Shown: positions 42,504 through 56,600 of the stretch, piece by piece
Layout: every line of letters begins with the position of its first letter
How positions within the stretch are numbered: the stretch's first letter is position 1
From: Tetradesmus obliquus
Taxonomy: Eukaryota > Chlorophyta > Chlorophyceae > Sphaeropleales > Scenedesmaceae
NCBI GenBank assembly: GCA_030272155.1
Contig: CP126205.1
Coordinates: 1,414,501 to 1,478,500, forward strand
Length of the DNA stretch: 64,000 nt
Direction: 5' to 3'
The notes under the pieces: generated by a model
What the model saw: only the letters and a program-made list of their open reading frames with translations
Told to the model about the DNA's origin: nothing
Databases searched by the model: none
Position numbers and translations under genes: made by a program

Positions 42504-45500
42504 TAGCAGCACGGCTTATTTAGTCGTGCAACAAGCAAGACTGTTGACACAAACAGCAAGCCTATGCATAACCAATGTCATGCCTTAGACACAGAGGTTT
42601 CCTGGGGTTGAACCTCAGAGTCACAGCCCGAGCTGAGCTGCTTGCAGCTTCCTATTTTACCAGGTGTTTGTGGTGGCATATGCCGCATGAACACACCATG
42701 TAACCCCTCTACCTATCTACAGCAAGCCTAGGCCTTCAAAACACATTAGCCACCACATGCTGAGCTTGGCAGTGCTGCTTGGCGAAACAGAGTGAAGCCT
42801 GTGTATGTACGCACCTCGATGCGCGCGTGACCATGATGCCGTTCTGCACGCTGAGCTCGTCGGTGGGCAGGCCCTGCAGCACCCACTCGCCGACCTCGCT
42901 GTCATCCACCAGGAACTTGGCAACCTGCAGCAGCAGCAGCATCAGCATCAGCCCCAGCCCCATGTCACTGAACATGCAGGTGTGATTCCATCTTGCTCTA
43001 TTCGTTCCTTCTCAGTGGCACAGTGCTGGCGCAGCAAGCATGCAGGCAGCAGGCTGCCATGTGCGACCTCCAGCCGGCGCAGCTAGATGTGCGCTCCTGA
43101 GCAGTTGGCGCCCAGCCTGTAACTGCACTGGACACGAGCTGTAGCACCCAGCCGCACCTCAATGTTCTGCGTCACGGGGATGTTGAGCGTGATGCAGTCC
43201 TGGTAGAAGTCGCGGCTCATGAGCAGCTCCCGGAACTCCTTGTTGAAGGGGCCCAGGTAGCTCACAAAGGCGCTGGCCACTGCGCAGTCGCCCGTGAGCC
43301 GCTTGATCTGCGCGTCAAACTCCTTGCTCTGCAGCGTCCAGCGCGACTCCTCGCCTGCAAGGTGTTGCAGGATGCACAGCGGACAGCAGTGAGTAAGCCG
43401 TATGACCATGAATGAAATTGGTTCTGCTGTACATGGCTAGTGCAGCAGATGCAGACCAGACAGCACACAGACGTCTGCAGATGTAGTATCACTGCCCGTC
43501 TCTCTTGCAGTTTGTGCTGCCCTGCGTACCTGCTAGCGCATGCAGCAGGGCGGCCGCGCTGTCCATCTTCTTCTGGCATGCAGCGGCATCATCCTCCAGC
43601 AGCTGCTTCTGCTGCATGGCCACATCAAACTGCGCCTGCATCTCATCCAGGCGCGCCTGCACCTTGGCCATGCGCTCCTCAGCTGCATTCTTCTCCTTGG
43701 TGGCAACCTGTGAGCATAACAACCACACAGAACGCAACGCATGAAGCACTGTAGGGTGCAGCTACTACCTCTTACAAATCCAGAGGTCGCATCATGCTGG
43801 CAGACAGGTGTTGTGAGGCTGAGCAGCACCTGTCAAGAGTGGCAAGCCCTACCACCTGGCCAGCTGTTTTCAAGCAACACCGCTGGCCACTGCAGCAGCT
43901 GGGCAGCCACCGCACCTTGAGCTCGGACTCTGCTGCCCTGAGTGCCGCAATCTTGGGCTCCACCACCTTGGCCACCTCGTGGTACTTGCACATGGCGGCA
44001 GCCCAGTTACAGAGACCTACACAGCAGCCACACAAAAACAGCCGCTTGTAAAACATGTGCCATGGCTGCGACCTGCACACTGATTGTTATGTGCCATGTG
44101 TTCTGCAGGGAAGTTGATCCAGCAAGCCACATCTGGTGCGCAGTCTGCCATCGGAATCAACAACAAAAAAACGCTCTTCAACAGGCTAGCACACCTGCAA
44201 CGTTGCCGGAGGCCTTGCGCGCCGCCTCGTAGTTGAAGTCAGGCGCTGCAAAGTACGGCTGCAGCAGCTCCACCGTCTCATCGTTGATTTGCTCCTTGGG
44301 GAAGTTGAGCAGGCTTGTGAGGAAGCCCATGTCTCCCATCATCTTCACGCTGGTGTCGTAGCTGCCAGCCAGCACCATGACGCCCTTGTTCTCCTGCCAG
44401 GCGACCTGCAGGTTGTTTGAGCGTGAGTCAGCCGCAGCGGCGCAGGGTGGTGCAGTGCGAGATTCAAGTGTGCAACAGCCACGATAACCCAGCGCGGTGC
44501 AGGACTGTGAGAAGCAAACCTGCGAGACACCAGGGTTGCAGTCAGTTGCTGACTGCACTCAATGGTGAAGGCGGCGGTAGCTGGCAAACTGGAGAAACAC
44601 ATGAACAGCTGTCTCTGTTCTGCAGCCCAGCAGCCGGTCAGCCAACCATCCAACACACCGCAATGGTTCTCACCTTGTCAATCGGCCAGTACCTCAGCAG
44701 CAGCACGGCATCGAAGATGCGCTTCACGATATCAGGTGGGCTCTTGAGTGCCTTCAAGCTCACAATATCTTTCTGAGTGATGCTGTTCAGTGCAGCCAGG
44801 GCCTCATCCAGAGCTGGCTTTGCAGCGCTGAGGTCACTCTCTGCGTCGTCCTTGACAGCACCAATCTCCGCTGCCTTCTTTGACACGGCATCAACAACAA
44901 CTGCCACCTTTTGCTTCTCTGCGAGTCAGCACGCAACACAGAGCAGCCAGCAGTGAGCGGGAACAGCCATATGTACCTCATCTGTCACAAGCAGCATTAC
45001 AGCAATATACAGCATTTACATTATAACAGCTGCAGCAGCTCCCGCAGCTCTTCGTGCTACATGCAGCCTGCCTCACATACCTTTCTCTGCAACGGCTGTC
45101 GACTCGCTGATGCTCTTGAGGAGTGCCTCAGCTTCCTTGCTGGCTGATGCCAGCTCCTGGTTCTTGATAGCCAGCTCTGCCTTCATCTTTTTCACATCCT
45201 CCTTGGCCTCAACCATCTTTTGCAGGCCAGCCTGCACGTCGGCACAAAAGCAGCCACCACGCCGCAGTGCAAGTTAAAACACAAGCAAACAAAGCGATGG
45301 CGCATCGCAAGCAGCATCACAGCAGCGCAGCTGGCATACTCATACACCGCATGCGGAGTATGACTACACATAACAAGGCTGGAGCAGCGGCACCCGAAAA
45401 CAGCAGCACCTATATAGAGCTTGCCACAATCCACTGCAGCAGCAGCTCTTCCCACCTGTATGGATACTGCCAGCTCCTGCGTGTAACCCCACTTTTCGCT

Positions 45501-48500
45501 GTACAGCTCCTTATAGCCCTGGATAAAGCTCAAATAGCTGCGCGGTGTGACATACACGTGCCTCCTGAACTTCTCAAAGTACTCTTTGCAGGCTGCTGTC
45601 ACGTACACATGCACGTGGCCCATCATCAACTTCAGCTTGGACTTGACGTCTTCGCCGCAGGCCATCGGGAACTCATCAATGAACTTGCCAGACACTGCAA
45701 ATGTGAGAATGGGCACAGCCGGGGCAGGAATGCACATGGTAAGTGACACAGCAGAACCGCAACCGACAATAGCTCTGCTGCAGGCCCAGTACATGATCAC
45801 TGCACCCCATCACAGTCCTTGTGTTGACTGCACATTCTGCAGCCAGGTAAACACTCCACACTCGCACCTGAAGTAAGCGCTTCTTCTGGCCACGGCAGGA
45901 ACCAATCAATCGTGCAGCCGTTAATAAGGCCAGGGAACTGCATCGCGCGCCGCGCAAACTTGTCGCCGACGGGGCTGAAGCACAGCATGACGTGCAGGTT
46001 GTCGCGCACGCGGTTGAGGAAGAACGAGTACAGGTTGTCCCAGGTGTCTGGCACGCCCGGCTGTGCTGCCTTCATGACGGGCCGGATGTCGTTGATGATC
46101 ATATCCAGCTCCTCCTTAGGCAGCAAGCCTGAGCAAAAAAGAAATACAGCAGATGGTGCGGCACATGCACGTTTAAGTAACACCAGAGCCGACTGATACC
46201 AGTGCATGTGAAGCACAGGAATACTACTTAACACACATGCCAGAGACACTAAAAAGTGCAGCCAGGTACGCCAGCAACCCACGCATACACAGATGATGCA
46301 GAGCTTTCTTGAAATGCCAAAGCGATGCGCACCTGCCACCTCTCCTGTCATCAGGATCTGGTTGATGTACTCCAGGAAAGCCTCATCCTTCACCTCAGCA
46401 TCAGTGAAGATGAAGCACACCGGCTGGCCCTTGAAGCCCGCAATCTTGTACAAGGCCTTGATGTCCTCAAACAGGTTGGTGACACTGTACGTCTGCACAC
46501 GTACACACATACAGCAGCAGCAGCAGCAGCAGCAGTGCAGTTGTTGCTACACTGTTGTGCTAGTTTTCTACTACACTGCTATGTTGATATCTGTACTGCT
46601 TTTATACAGCTGCCTCATTGGCTGGCCACACATACACAGCAATGCCGTGACGGCGTAACTGTTAGGTGCAGGGCCAGAAGCAGCAAGACAACCAAGAGCT
46701 GCACTGCTCGGACACTTGCCTTTGTGACAGTGATCTGGAAGGTGTAGGCGCCGTTGATGTAAGCGGCAAGGCGCGCCAAGCTCTGCTTGCCACTGCCACC
46801 CACGCCAACCAGCAGTGCACTGCCGCGCGCCATAGCCATCAGGCGGCTGATGCGCATCAGGTGCAGCAGCGCATCTGTGAACAGCACCAGGTTCAGCTTC
46901 ATGACCTGCAGCAGGCAGCAGCAAACACGCCAGTGTTGTAAAACTATAAAGGACCAGACATATCAGGCATTGCTCTCCTGTGACAAGCGCAACACGCCTA
47001 CACAACTTGCAGCTACACTGGCACAAGACAACTGCAGCGCATGCAAACTGCACGCACTGGGATGCATGCCCAGCATCCAAACAGCGCTGCCACACCTTGC
47101 TCTCCTCATTGAAGCGGCGCTGCAGGGCCTCCACGCGCGACCGGATCTCCGGCAGTCCCCCGGGCACCGCCTCGTAGTTGGAGGGGTGGGCCTCAATGAC
47201 CTCGCCGGTCTCCGCATCCACCACGGGCTCACGCAGGAAGTCCACAAAGTACAGCGGCTCGTCAACCTGCCAGCAGCAGCAGCAGCATTGACACCAACCA
47301 CGCATTGATCGTGTGTTGCGGTGCAAACGTTGATCCAAGTATATAAAACAAAAGCAAATGCAGCAAGCATGGGGTCTGCTGTTTTGTGCAGCCGCGCACC
47401 TGCTTGCAGAGTTCTGGCGGGAACTCCTGCCTGCACAGGTCGCTGATGGCCTTGTCCACCCAGCCCTTGTCCTCGTGGCTGACCAGCTTGTCGGCAAACA
47501 CGCGGCGGCACTCGTGCACCCACAGGCCCAGCAGGTAGCCCTCTGGGGTGGTGACGCCACCAACATACGACTTTCGTGGGTCAGCACCGCCTGGCGTGGC
47601 AAACCTGCAGCATGCGTCCCATATACAACACCACACATTGGTGAGCAGCTAGTTGTGCAGGGCATGTGCACCAGAAGGCCCAACAGGTAGCCCTCGGGGC
47701 TGCTCACACCCCCAGCGTAGGACTTTGGTGGGTCGGCACCGCCCGGCGTGGCAAACCTGCAGCAAAAACAACAGGAACATACACATTGGGTAGCAGCTAG
47801 CTGTGCAGGGCATGCGCACCAGAAGGCCTAGCAGGTGGCCCTCGGGACTGCTCACGCCCCCAGAGTAAGACTTCGGCGGCTGGGCACTGCCCTGCGTGGC
47901 AAACCTGTATCATATTAAACATTAGCCAAGTTCCTATGGCTTAAACGGTAACATGATGATGATGATTAGCCAAGTTGGAAGCAACCAAGAAGCGATGATG
48001 GGTCTGCACACAGCCGGTGCGTTGCCTGGCAGCATTGCATGAAGACATTTTGGCCGCGCCCACCTGTCCCTTGTGGCCAGCATGACTCCCTGGAACACCT
48101 TGCTGAGCTCCCTCATGTTGAACAGGTAGTGGAACTTGGCAGGCGTGGGCAGCATCTTGGCCTGGGTCTTGTTCCACAGCATGACCGTCATGGGCACCAG
48201 CCGGTCAGCAACCTAGGTGGGGTGGTGTGGCGCAAGGTTGCAGCAAGAGCAGGCAGCAGCAGGCAGCAACATAGAATGTTTGTGTTGCTTTGACCCAGCC
48301 ACAGCACGGCTGTTGGCAGCCTAAGCGGCATTGTCGACAGCATACAGGCGATGCAACCGCAGAGCACCTAGAAGCAACCTGGCAATGCACCGCAGGACAC
48401 CTAAAAGCAACCCAGCACGTGCCCAGGGGTCCATGCAGTGGCCCTGCACATACAGACATACTGTCAGCATGTCAGCCGCACAAACACATACACACAAGCC

Positions 48501-51500
48501 CACCTTGACCGCAGCAGGCGAGAAGTGGTCGGCGCTGAAGCGGCCCTCCACCAGCTTGCCGAAGATGCCGTTGATGGCGGCCACGCTCGGCAGCGGCACG
48601 TTGAACAGCGCAAACTGGCGCTTGAGCCGGTTGGGGACGTCGTTCTTGCCGCCACCTGCAGGCGTCATAAAACAGCATGCTCTTGGGATATGCTCTTACG
48701 CAGCTTTAATTCTGGCCAAACTTGACAGTGGTGCAGGTCCCCGCTGATCTGGCCAGCTCCTCAATTCCACAGTGAGGATTGCGAGGCCGCTGTCCAGACA
48801 CTGAGCACGCAGATGCCCTGCACGCTGCCGCACCTGGCACATTCATGGCAGCCACATAGCACGTGTCCACCACAAACTTCATGTCGCCGATGGGCTTCTC
48901 CAAGCTGTACATGCCGCCCTGCTCCAGCAGCTGCCGCACAATCTCGTTGGTGACCTGATCGCCCCACTCGTTCACAGCCGGCATGGAGATGTCGTCGATG
49001 AAGACGCACATGGACTTGCCCCCTGGCGGCCCAAACGTCCTGCAGGCAGTAACCGTATTGCGCATAAAGCAGATAGTTAGCAGATGACATGTGCATTCAT
49101 GTGCAGCACAGCAAGCTGTGCAGTGCGTCAATCACTGCAACATATGCAAAGCGGCAGCATTTAGCCAGTGTGCAGTCAACGAAAGCATTCATTTGCAGCT
49201 GGATTACATCTCCCTGCCCACCTGCCCTGCCGCTTCTCCACTGATCCCTCAATGGAGGTCTGGAAGATGCCTGGGGTCGTGAGGCTGCTGAACGTGATGG
49301 TCTTGCTCAGCATTGCCTGCAATGTCATAGCAGAAGCAACACACAGGTTGAGGGGATGAACAAATTCTAAGAGGAAGCCTATTGCAATCCTCCGCTGGCT
49401 GCGTCAGCAGCAATTCGTTATTACATCTGCACAGGAGGGTGTAGTTGCAGCCACAATTTATGCTGCTACTTCACAATCCCCACCTCGCTGTTGAACTTGC
49501 TCATGAACTGGTTGATGACGGTGGTCTTGGCGGTGCCTGGCCCGCCCACCAGCAGGCTGGCGCCCTTGATGGAGTGCACCAGCACCAGCAGTCGCTCATA
49601 CCTGCGGCACAACATCACACACAGCAGCCGCACACAGTAACGCTACTTACAGTACTACATACCACAGGGTGAACTAGTCTGTAGGACAGCACAAATGCCC
49701 AAGAAGCCAACCAATGATAGGTGCTGAGTGACGAGTGCATGCGTCATGTGCCCTTTGGTGGCTGTGAGTAGTTCAAGCGCACCTGACGGAGTCCAGTGTC
49801 GGGATCACCAGCTGCGAGAACTTGGGCTTCTCCTCGCTGCGCGGGTAGGTCCACTCAGGCACACAGCTGGCCCAGTGCCGCCAGCTGCAGGAGGCCTCGT
49901 CCACCAGGTACTCAAAGATGGTGTCAGTGGCGTTCTCCCTGTTTATGCAGCAGCACAGCGGCGGCGCAAAGAGTGTGTTAGATGCAGGGATGCATCAAGT
50001 GACTAGCCAACAGCGTAAGTGTATCACCTGCATGAAAGCTGGTAGCGCAGCTGGAGCTTCACTGCTGCTGCAGCTGTGAACGAAGCTCCACTTACTTTGG
50101 AGGCATGTTGCCGGCGAACGAGCGCAGCTCCGCATCGAACAGCGGCCGCTCCTTCTCGCTCAGCAGGCCTCCCAAGCTCCAGGCCACAGAGTACAGGAAC
50201 AGCCGCTCCAGCTTGGCCTCTGTCAGCTGCTCGTGGCTGTCATCATACCTGCAGCACAGCAGCAAGCTTGCTGACTTAAGTCAAGCACAATTGGCATGTG
50301 CGTGTGTAGTGCTGCAAGCCTATGTCATGGAGGGATGAGGGTGCAAAAACCACCTTCGCCGCCATTCACAGAGCGCTCATATGCAAGAAAGGCAGCTCAC
50401 TTTTTGAGGACTGCGTTCAGCAGCGTCAGCAGCGTGCTGATGGTGCAGGCTGTCTCGTTGTACATGACCGTGTGCAGGCTGACGCGGATGAAGTCCAGCA
50501 TGCGCGTGATGTACTTGTCGAAGCAGGGCTGCAGGCCTGCCGCCTGCTGCGGGTCGCACTTGGCCAGCCAGGACTTCACCACAGGCTCCCAGCCCAGCTC
50601 GGTGTCAGACACGTAGATGATGCCTGAGCAGCAGCAGCAGCAGAGCAGCATGTACAGTCAATGCAAAAGCAGACACCGGCTGCTGCCGTCATAGAATCCT
50701 GCAACACCTTCAGCTCTGGACCAGCAGCTGGCAGTGATAGCAGCAGGTACTGGACAACATGTTTGTCTGAAACTAACTGGCACGCACCTGCGCGTGAGAC
50801 GGTTGCTGGGCTGGCGTTGTTGAGGTTCTCCGGCTCAAACATGGCCTTCATGGCGGAGCTCATCAGGATGCGGTCACCATTGGCCAGCGTCAGCACCTGG
50901 AGGCAGCAGCAGGCAGCAGCATGAAGCCATCAGCTTTCGGTGAAGTGCGTGTGTGTAACAACCCACAAGGGGCAGGTGAATCACAGGCTGTAGGATCCAC
51001 AGCGTGTGGTGTGATACAATACAACATCCTGAACCTGAGAGCAGCAGCTCCTGCCCCACACACCTTGTTGTCGTCCAGCACTGTGTTCAGGTTCTCGATC
51101 CAGATGGCATCCACAGGCCCGTCCAGCACGATCCAGGTGTTCTGGTTCTTGTTCTTTGCCGCCCTACAGCACCAAATGCACACAACACCCTTTCAAATAC
51201 CAGCACTGCTGCCACCACAAACTTGGCAATGCAGGATACCAGCAGATGAATTGATCAAGGGTGCGGCTAGGTTGACAAATGCTGCACAGCCAGCACAACT
51301 GCATGTACCAGCCTGGCAGATCTTAGCCCACCTGCGCCACAGCACTGCAAAGATGCCGTCCGTCCAGTCGCCCGTGGTGGCGTCCATGCGCCCAAACATC
51401 TGCGGGGCGGTGATGGCCTTGGGGTTCATGCGCCAGATGACGTGCTTGGTGCCCAGCTCAGTCAGCGCACCAGCCAGAACCTCCATAATGGCTGTCTTGC

Positions 51501-53619
51501 CGCCACCGCTGGGGCCAACCAGCATGATGCCGTGGCGCACCTGTTACATAACACATGTTGCATAAAGCAAAGCGCATCGGCAAGTCGCTACTAGTTTCTA
51601 GTGCATGCACATCACCTGCACACTGAACAAGTTCAAGGATGCTGCTTGTGTAACTGCATAGTGAGTCATGCTGCAGCTCCTGCCTGCACTTGTTCTACTC
51701 TACACCCACAAGCTGCATTGCTCACCAGGTAAGTCTCATACAGCTGGATGCACTTGTTGAGCCAGTTCTGGTGCAGCTGCAGCCCGCGGTCTGTGGCAAC
51801 CTTCTCCAGCGCCCGCGACACGTCAGGGAACTGCGCACGGTCTGCCTTGAGGCCTGCAAACACAACACAAACACCATCGTTGTGAGGCATATCATTTGCA
51901 GCGGCAGCACACGAAGGAGACAGAGCTGAATGCAACAGCATGCGCAGGCATACGGGGGCTTATGCTGCACACATAGCTAGGTCCTGTTCTATATGACAGC
52001 TTACCAGGGAACAAATCGTCAATCAGGCTCAGGAAGAGCGGCACATCCTCGGCAATGTACTTGCTCATGTTCATGTCGCGCAGCGTGCGCATCATGAGGT
52101 ACACCTGCAGCAGCACAGCACAGCACAGCAGCAGATTCAACATGGTTGGCCACTATGCCACACCGCGAGAGGGACACTCTTACAGATGTCTGTAGTGCGC
52201 GTGCAGGACAGCGGCTTGCACCCACCTCGCTCTTGTCGGGGTTTGCGCGCTTGGAGGCGCCCGCAGTGCGCAGCACGCTGAGGATGTTGCGCAGACCGAA
52301 GTCGTAGTGCGCCTGCTTGGACAGCTGCTGCTCGCACAGCCCGTACAGCACGAAGAACTTCTTGGACAGGATGTCGTTCTCCTGGTAGCCGCAGGCCGCC
52401 AGCTTCACCTGCAGCCAGCAAATTGTCACATGCACAGGGCAGCGGCTGTAAGGTCAGCTGCTGCCACATAACTGCTGCACCACCACCATTGCCTCTTGGT
52501 AGCTGCAGGCAGCTAGCTTAATTTGCAGCCAGCACATTGGCGCCACAGACGAGGCAGCAGCTCGGCGGTCACATGCGGACCTGGCATGCATCGTGGTGAC
52601 CCAACGCAACTGCGTTGTGTTTGGTGTCCATCTGCTGCATGCTGCTCTTGCTAAGTGTGCATGCACCTCCACACAACACTTCACCCACAAGTGTGGCACC
52701 CCACCTTGATGATGATCTGCCGGTTGGGCACCATCATCGTGACACCCCTAAACACCGCCTTGAGGTTCTCCGGCAGCTCCTGCCGCCCGGCATAGCCGGG
52801 GTTCATGGTGATGAAGAAGCCCACGCGAGGGTCCAGGCTCACTGTGCTGCCGTCAGTGAACACAAAGGACTTCTTGCGCTCGCGGATGGCACTGAGCACG
52901 CAGTAGATCTGCACAGCACGCACGGCACGCAAGCAGCAGGGGCGGAGTTCGCAACAGGTAGTTTAGACGTTCAACCAGGTTTTTGTTCATCACAATCTGA
53001 CCATCACCATGACTGCATGAAGCACGCCCAGTGCAGGACGGTGAGCCATTCCTAGCTCCAAGCACAGCACACTGCCCAGCCGATGCCCACCTGCTGTGCG
53101 CAGACCGACAGCACGTCCAGGTTGATGCGGTTGAACTCGTCAAAGCAGCCCCACAGGCCGCTCTGTGCGAGGCCCTTGTAGATCTTGCCCATGCCCTTGT
53201 AGTCCATCTGGTCGCTGCAGTTGAACACCACCACGTACCTGCACGCAGAGATACAGCAGCAGTACAGCGCAGCAACACTAGCGTTGCAGCACTTGCAAGT
53301 GGAAGAACAGCCATTGCATGTTGGCGCCACAGTCAGAGTCAATGAGCACCTGCACTTGAAGGAGAAACCAAGCCCTGCAGCCGTGCTTGCAGCACCTGCT
53401 GCAGCACACATCGCATAGTGCCTTGCTCGAAAACGCCAGACGAAGCAAACAGGCATTGGTGACACCTGCAGGCATACTACAAGCAGCCTGCAGCTCGCAG
53501 CTGTAGAGTCCTAGGCAGTGCTCACTTTCCGAGCGTGTTGCCCAGGTCCTTGGTGGTCTCTGTCTTGCCAGTACCAGCAGGGCCAGCAGGTGCACCACCC
53601 AGGAACATGCCCAGCGCCT

Positions 53620-53655
<36 letters not shown>

Positions 53656-56600
53656 GCACCTTACAATAATTCAGTACATTTGTCACCCAACAAGCAGATT
53701 GGTGAAAACAGCCTGCACCAGCCAATGGCTGCCTTGCAGCTGCAGCCATACAGACAGGCGCGCAGATGGGTTCACTAGGCGGTACTGTTGGATCTTTGCA
53801 CACTGCCCACAGTGACAGCGCGGTGTAGAACACGTTTGTCAGCGACATGATGATCAGCCGCTCCTTCAGCTGTACTGCAAACGGCATCTGCACCTTGTGC
53901 GCTGTGGTTCCATGCAGCTGCACCTAAGCACATGATTGCTCAGACATGATGCTGCAACGCCTGCCCACCTGTGACAGCGTGATGTAGCACACGTCCGTAA
54001 GCGGCGTGATGACCAGCCGCTCCCTAAACCCCATAATTCCACAAACTGCAGCATGTGCACCTTGCATGCTGTGGCTCCATGCAGCTGCATCTACACACAT
54101 GTGTGCTTGGATGGAATGCTGCTACGCATGCCCACCTGTGACAGCGTGATGTAGCACACGTCTGTCAGCGGCGTGATGACCAGGCGCTCCTTGACGCCCA
54201 GGTACTCGTAGCTGTACTCAGAGTCCACGTCGCAGATGGAGATGATGGTGGTGTCCTTGTCGTCGCGCCAGTAGAAGCGCACCTGCTTGAGCCACTCAAA
54301 GTCCGTGGGATCGCGCACCTGCAGGGGGCAGCGCATTGTGCAGGCCATTGTCAGGCTGTTGTGCACTACCGTGGTGACACGCTCCACGCATGTACTGCAG
54401 TGGATACAAACAGACTAGCTGCATGGATGAAACTGTGCAGGGGCTCCAATGCAGCACCGCACGTACCTTCTTGCGGATCAGGTCCTCCGTGGACTCCTTT
54501 TGGTGCATGTGCACAGTGATGCATGTCTCCAGGTTGGTACGCTGGATGCGCGTGAGGTCTGTGCGCAGCGTGAACATGACCATGTCGCGCAGAAGCGCGT
54601 CCGTCTTCTTCATGTTGCGGCCCATCACAGTCTTGTCAGTCTTGGCATTTGTCAGCGCCGTCTGCACAGCAACAGCAAGAAGTGGTAAGAACCGCTGCAT
54701 CGCAACTCCAGACACATAGAGTGGCACGGTGAACACTGCAACAACTAGCAGCACATGTGCATCAGATGGCCTGCTGCACAGCTCCAGCTTTGAGATTGTA
54801 GCAGGCACCCTTGCATATACATACAACAGCAGCAGCTGACCTGCGTGTCGGCTGTCCACTGGTACTGGATGCCCAGCAGCGCAATCTGTGCTGGGTGGCC
54901 GAAGATGAAGTCCTCCAGCCCCATCTCATACACGTTGCGCACTGCACGCCTGATGACCTGCACAGCAACGCACAATGCTACAAAGCTGAGACAGAGAAAA
55001 GGTTGAGGGTGCCAGTCATTTGTGAGCAGTGCGGAAGTCTGCAACACATGCACCAGGCTGAGACTGTAGTGCTGGCTTGCCAATGACGTAAAAAAACCCG
55101 CACCTGCTTCACGGTGTCCTGCATGCCGTCAACCAGGCGCTGCAGCCAGACTTCGATGTTGCCCTTGGCGTCCACCGGCTTCTCAAACTCCACCTGTACC
55201 AGCACATACATTTGCAGCTCAGCATGCTGCTGCAAGGACTTTCACGCATGTGCTGTTGCCGTCAGCAAGGCGGACTGGCATGTCAACACACAAAGGTGTA
55301 CAGCCCAACAGGATGCGTGGCGTGCAGGTGTGGTGTGAGCAAGGTGGCAAGGTGCCAGACCACATTTGTGGTGGTTGCAGTGCAGATCGCGGCATTGGTT
55401 CCCTGCCCACCTTTTCGCCCTGCTGGCTGAACATTTCCAGCATGCGCGTCTTGTCTGCCTTGTCAAAGGTGACGTTGCTGAGGCTGTCAAACAGGCCGGA
55501 CTGGAAGTGCGGCACCACGCTGGGTGGATCGCTGCCCAGGGACAGGATCTCCAGCAGGGTAGGGTCGGACACAAAGTAGAACCTGGCAAACAGCAGGAGA
55601 GATGGCAGTTGATTGTCCAGTACACCAAGTGAAGCGAAGCTGACGCAGTGTTGCCCAGCCATGTTGCTGCTTGACTCAAACTGCAAGCCCTGAGTCGCAA
55701 ACAAGGCAAGCTCAGCTGGCGCACCTAGGGAACTCCGCACGCTTTGTCTCCAGGTACGCGCTGAGGCTCTTCTGGCAGAGCTCTAACTGCTCGAGCAGGT
55801 GTGGCAGCATGTTCTTCATCAGCTCACTGCCGGCACACGTGGCCACCACATTGGGGTTCTCAATGGCAGACGTGACAATCTGCAGAGAACAGAAAGCAAG
55901 AAAGCAACAGGCACGGGCAAGCAGGATCTGTTTCAGCAGCAGTGGTGAAGTCGTAGACAGTTGATGTTGCACAGACAAGATGCAGCTCAGACAAGCATGG
56001 CACTCACTTGGCGGTGCACACCATGTACTGCAGCAGCTGATGCAGCCTTCAACCATCCTGCAGACCAAAACAAGTCCAACCACTTCTAACCGCACCTTCA
56101 TGTAGTTCTTGTCTATGTTCTGGAAGCGCTTGGCCTCCAGTGGCAGCTGCTTGACGATGTCACCGCCTGAGAAGACAGCCTCCATGTACATCCACATGTT
56201 CTGCACCATCAGCCACTGCTCGATGATCTCCGACACTGTGCTCAGCTTCATGATCCAGCCCTGCACCTGCTCCCTGAAGGGCGTGCTGTACCTGCAGCCA
56301 TGAAGTCACGATGCGGTGATCCGGCAGCCAACACAGCAGATTGAGTCAGGGATAATTTTGCATTGTGCACAGCTGCTGCTTGATGTTTGCATTTGCGCTA
56401 CAAGAAGCACCAAGCAAATCATGCCAAACACTGCCAGCTACTGCAGGAAACTGCTGTGCATAGCCTGTTTGTGCCAAAAACCGCACCTGTTGGTGGCCAT
56501 GCTTCCCAGCTGCATCTGGCTGTCCTCCTGCTTCTCGATCAATTCAGCAGTGTCGCTGGGCTTCAGGATGACAGGCCCGCGTGTCTTGTAGTCAGCAAAG

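Larger units (their letters stand above)
52227..54319 (-). other. Dynein AAA1 (main ATPase site) exons
   Basis: Exons 54133-54319, 53525-53618, 53091-53239, 52705-52907, 52227-52409. Walker A is [15 protein letters not shown] (exon at 53525). Walker B is CFDEFNRI (exon at 53091). The sensor region is [20 protein letters not shown] (exon at 52705). All catalytic residues are present. The intron between 53618 and 54133 contains two extra copies of the end of exon 54133-54319. Confidence 0.93.

Noticed and set aside
46571-47707. 378-residue continuous minus-strand frame across dynein exons
   Set aside because: It runs through introns and in the wrong frame for most of the dynein exons. The exon model with conserved AAA4 motifs explains the region.
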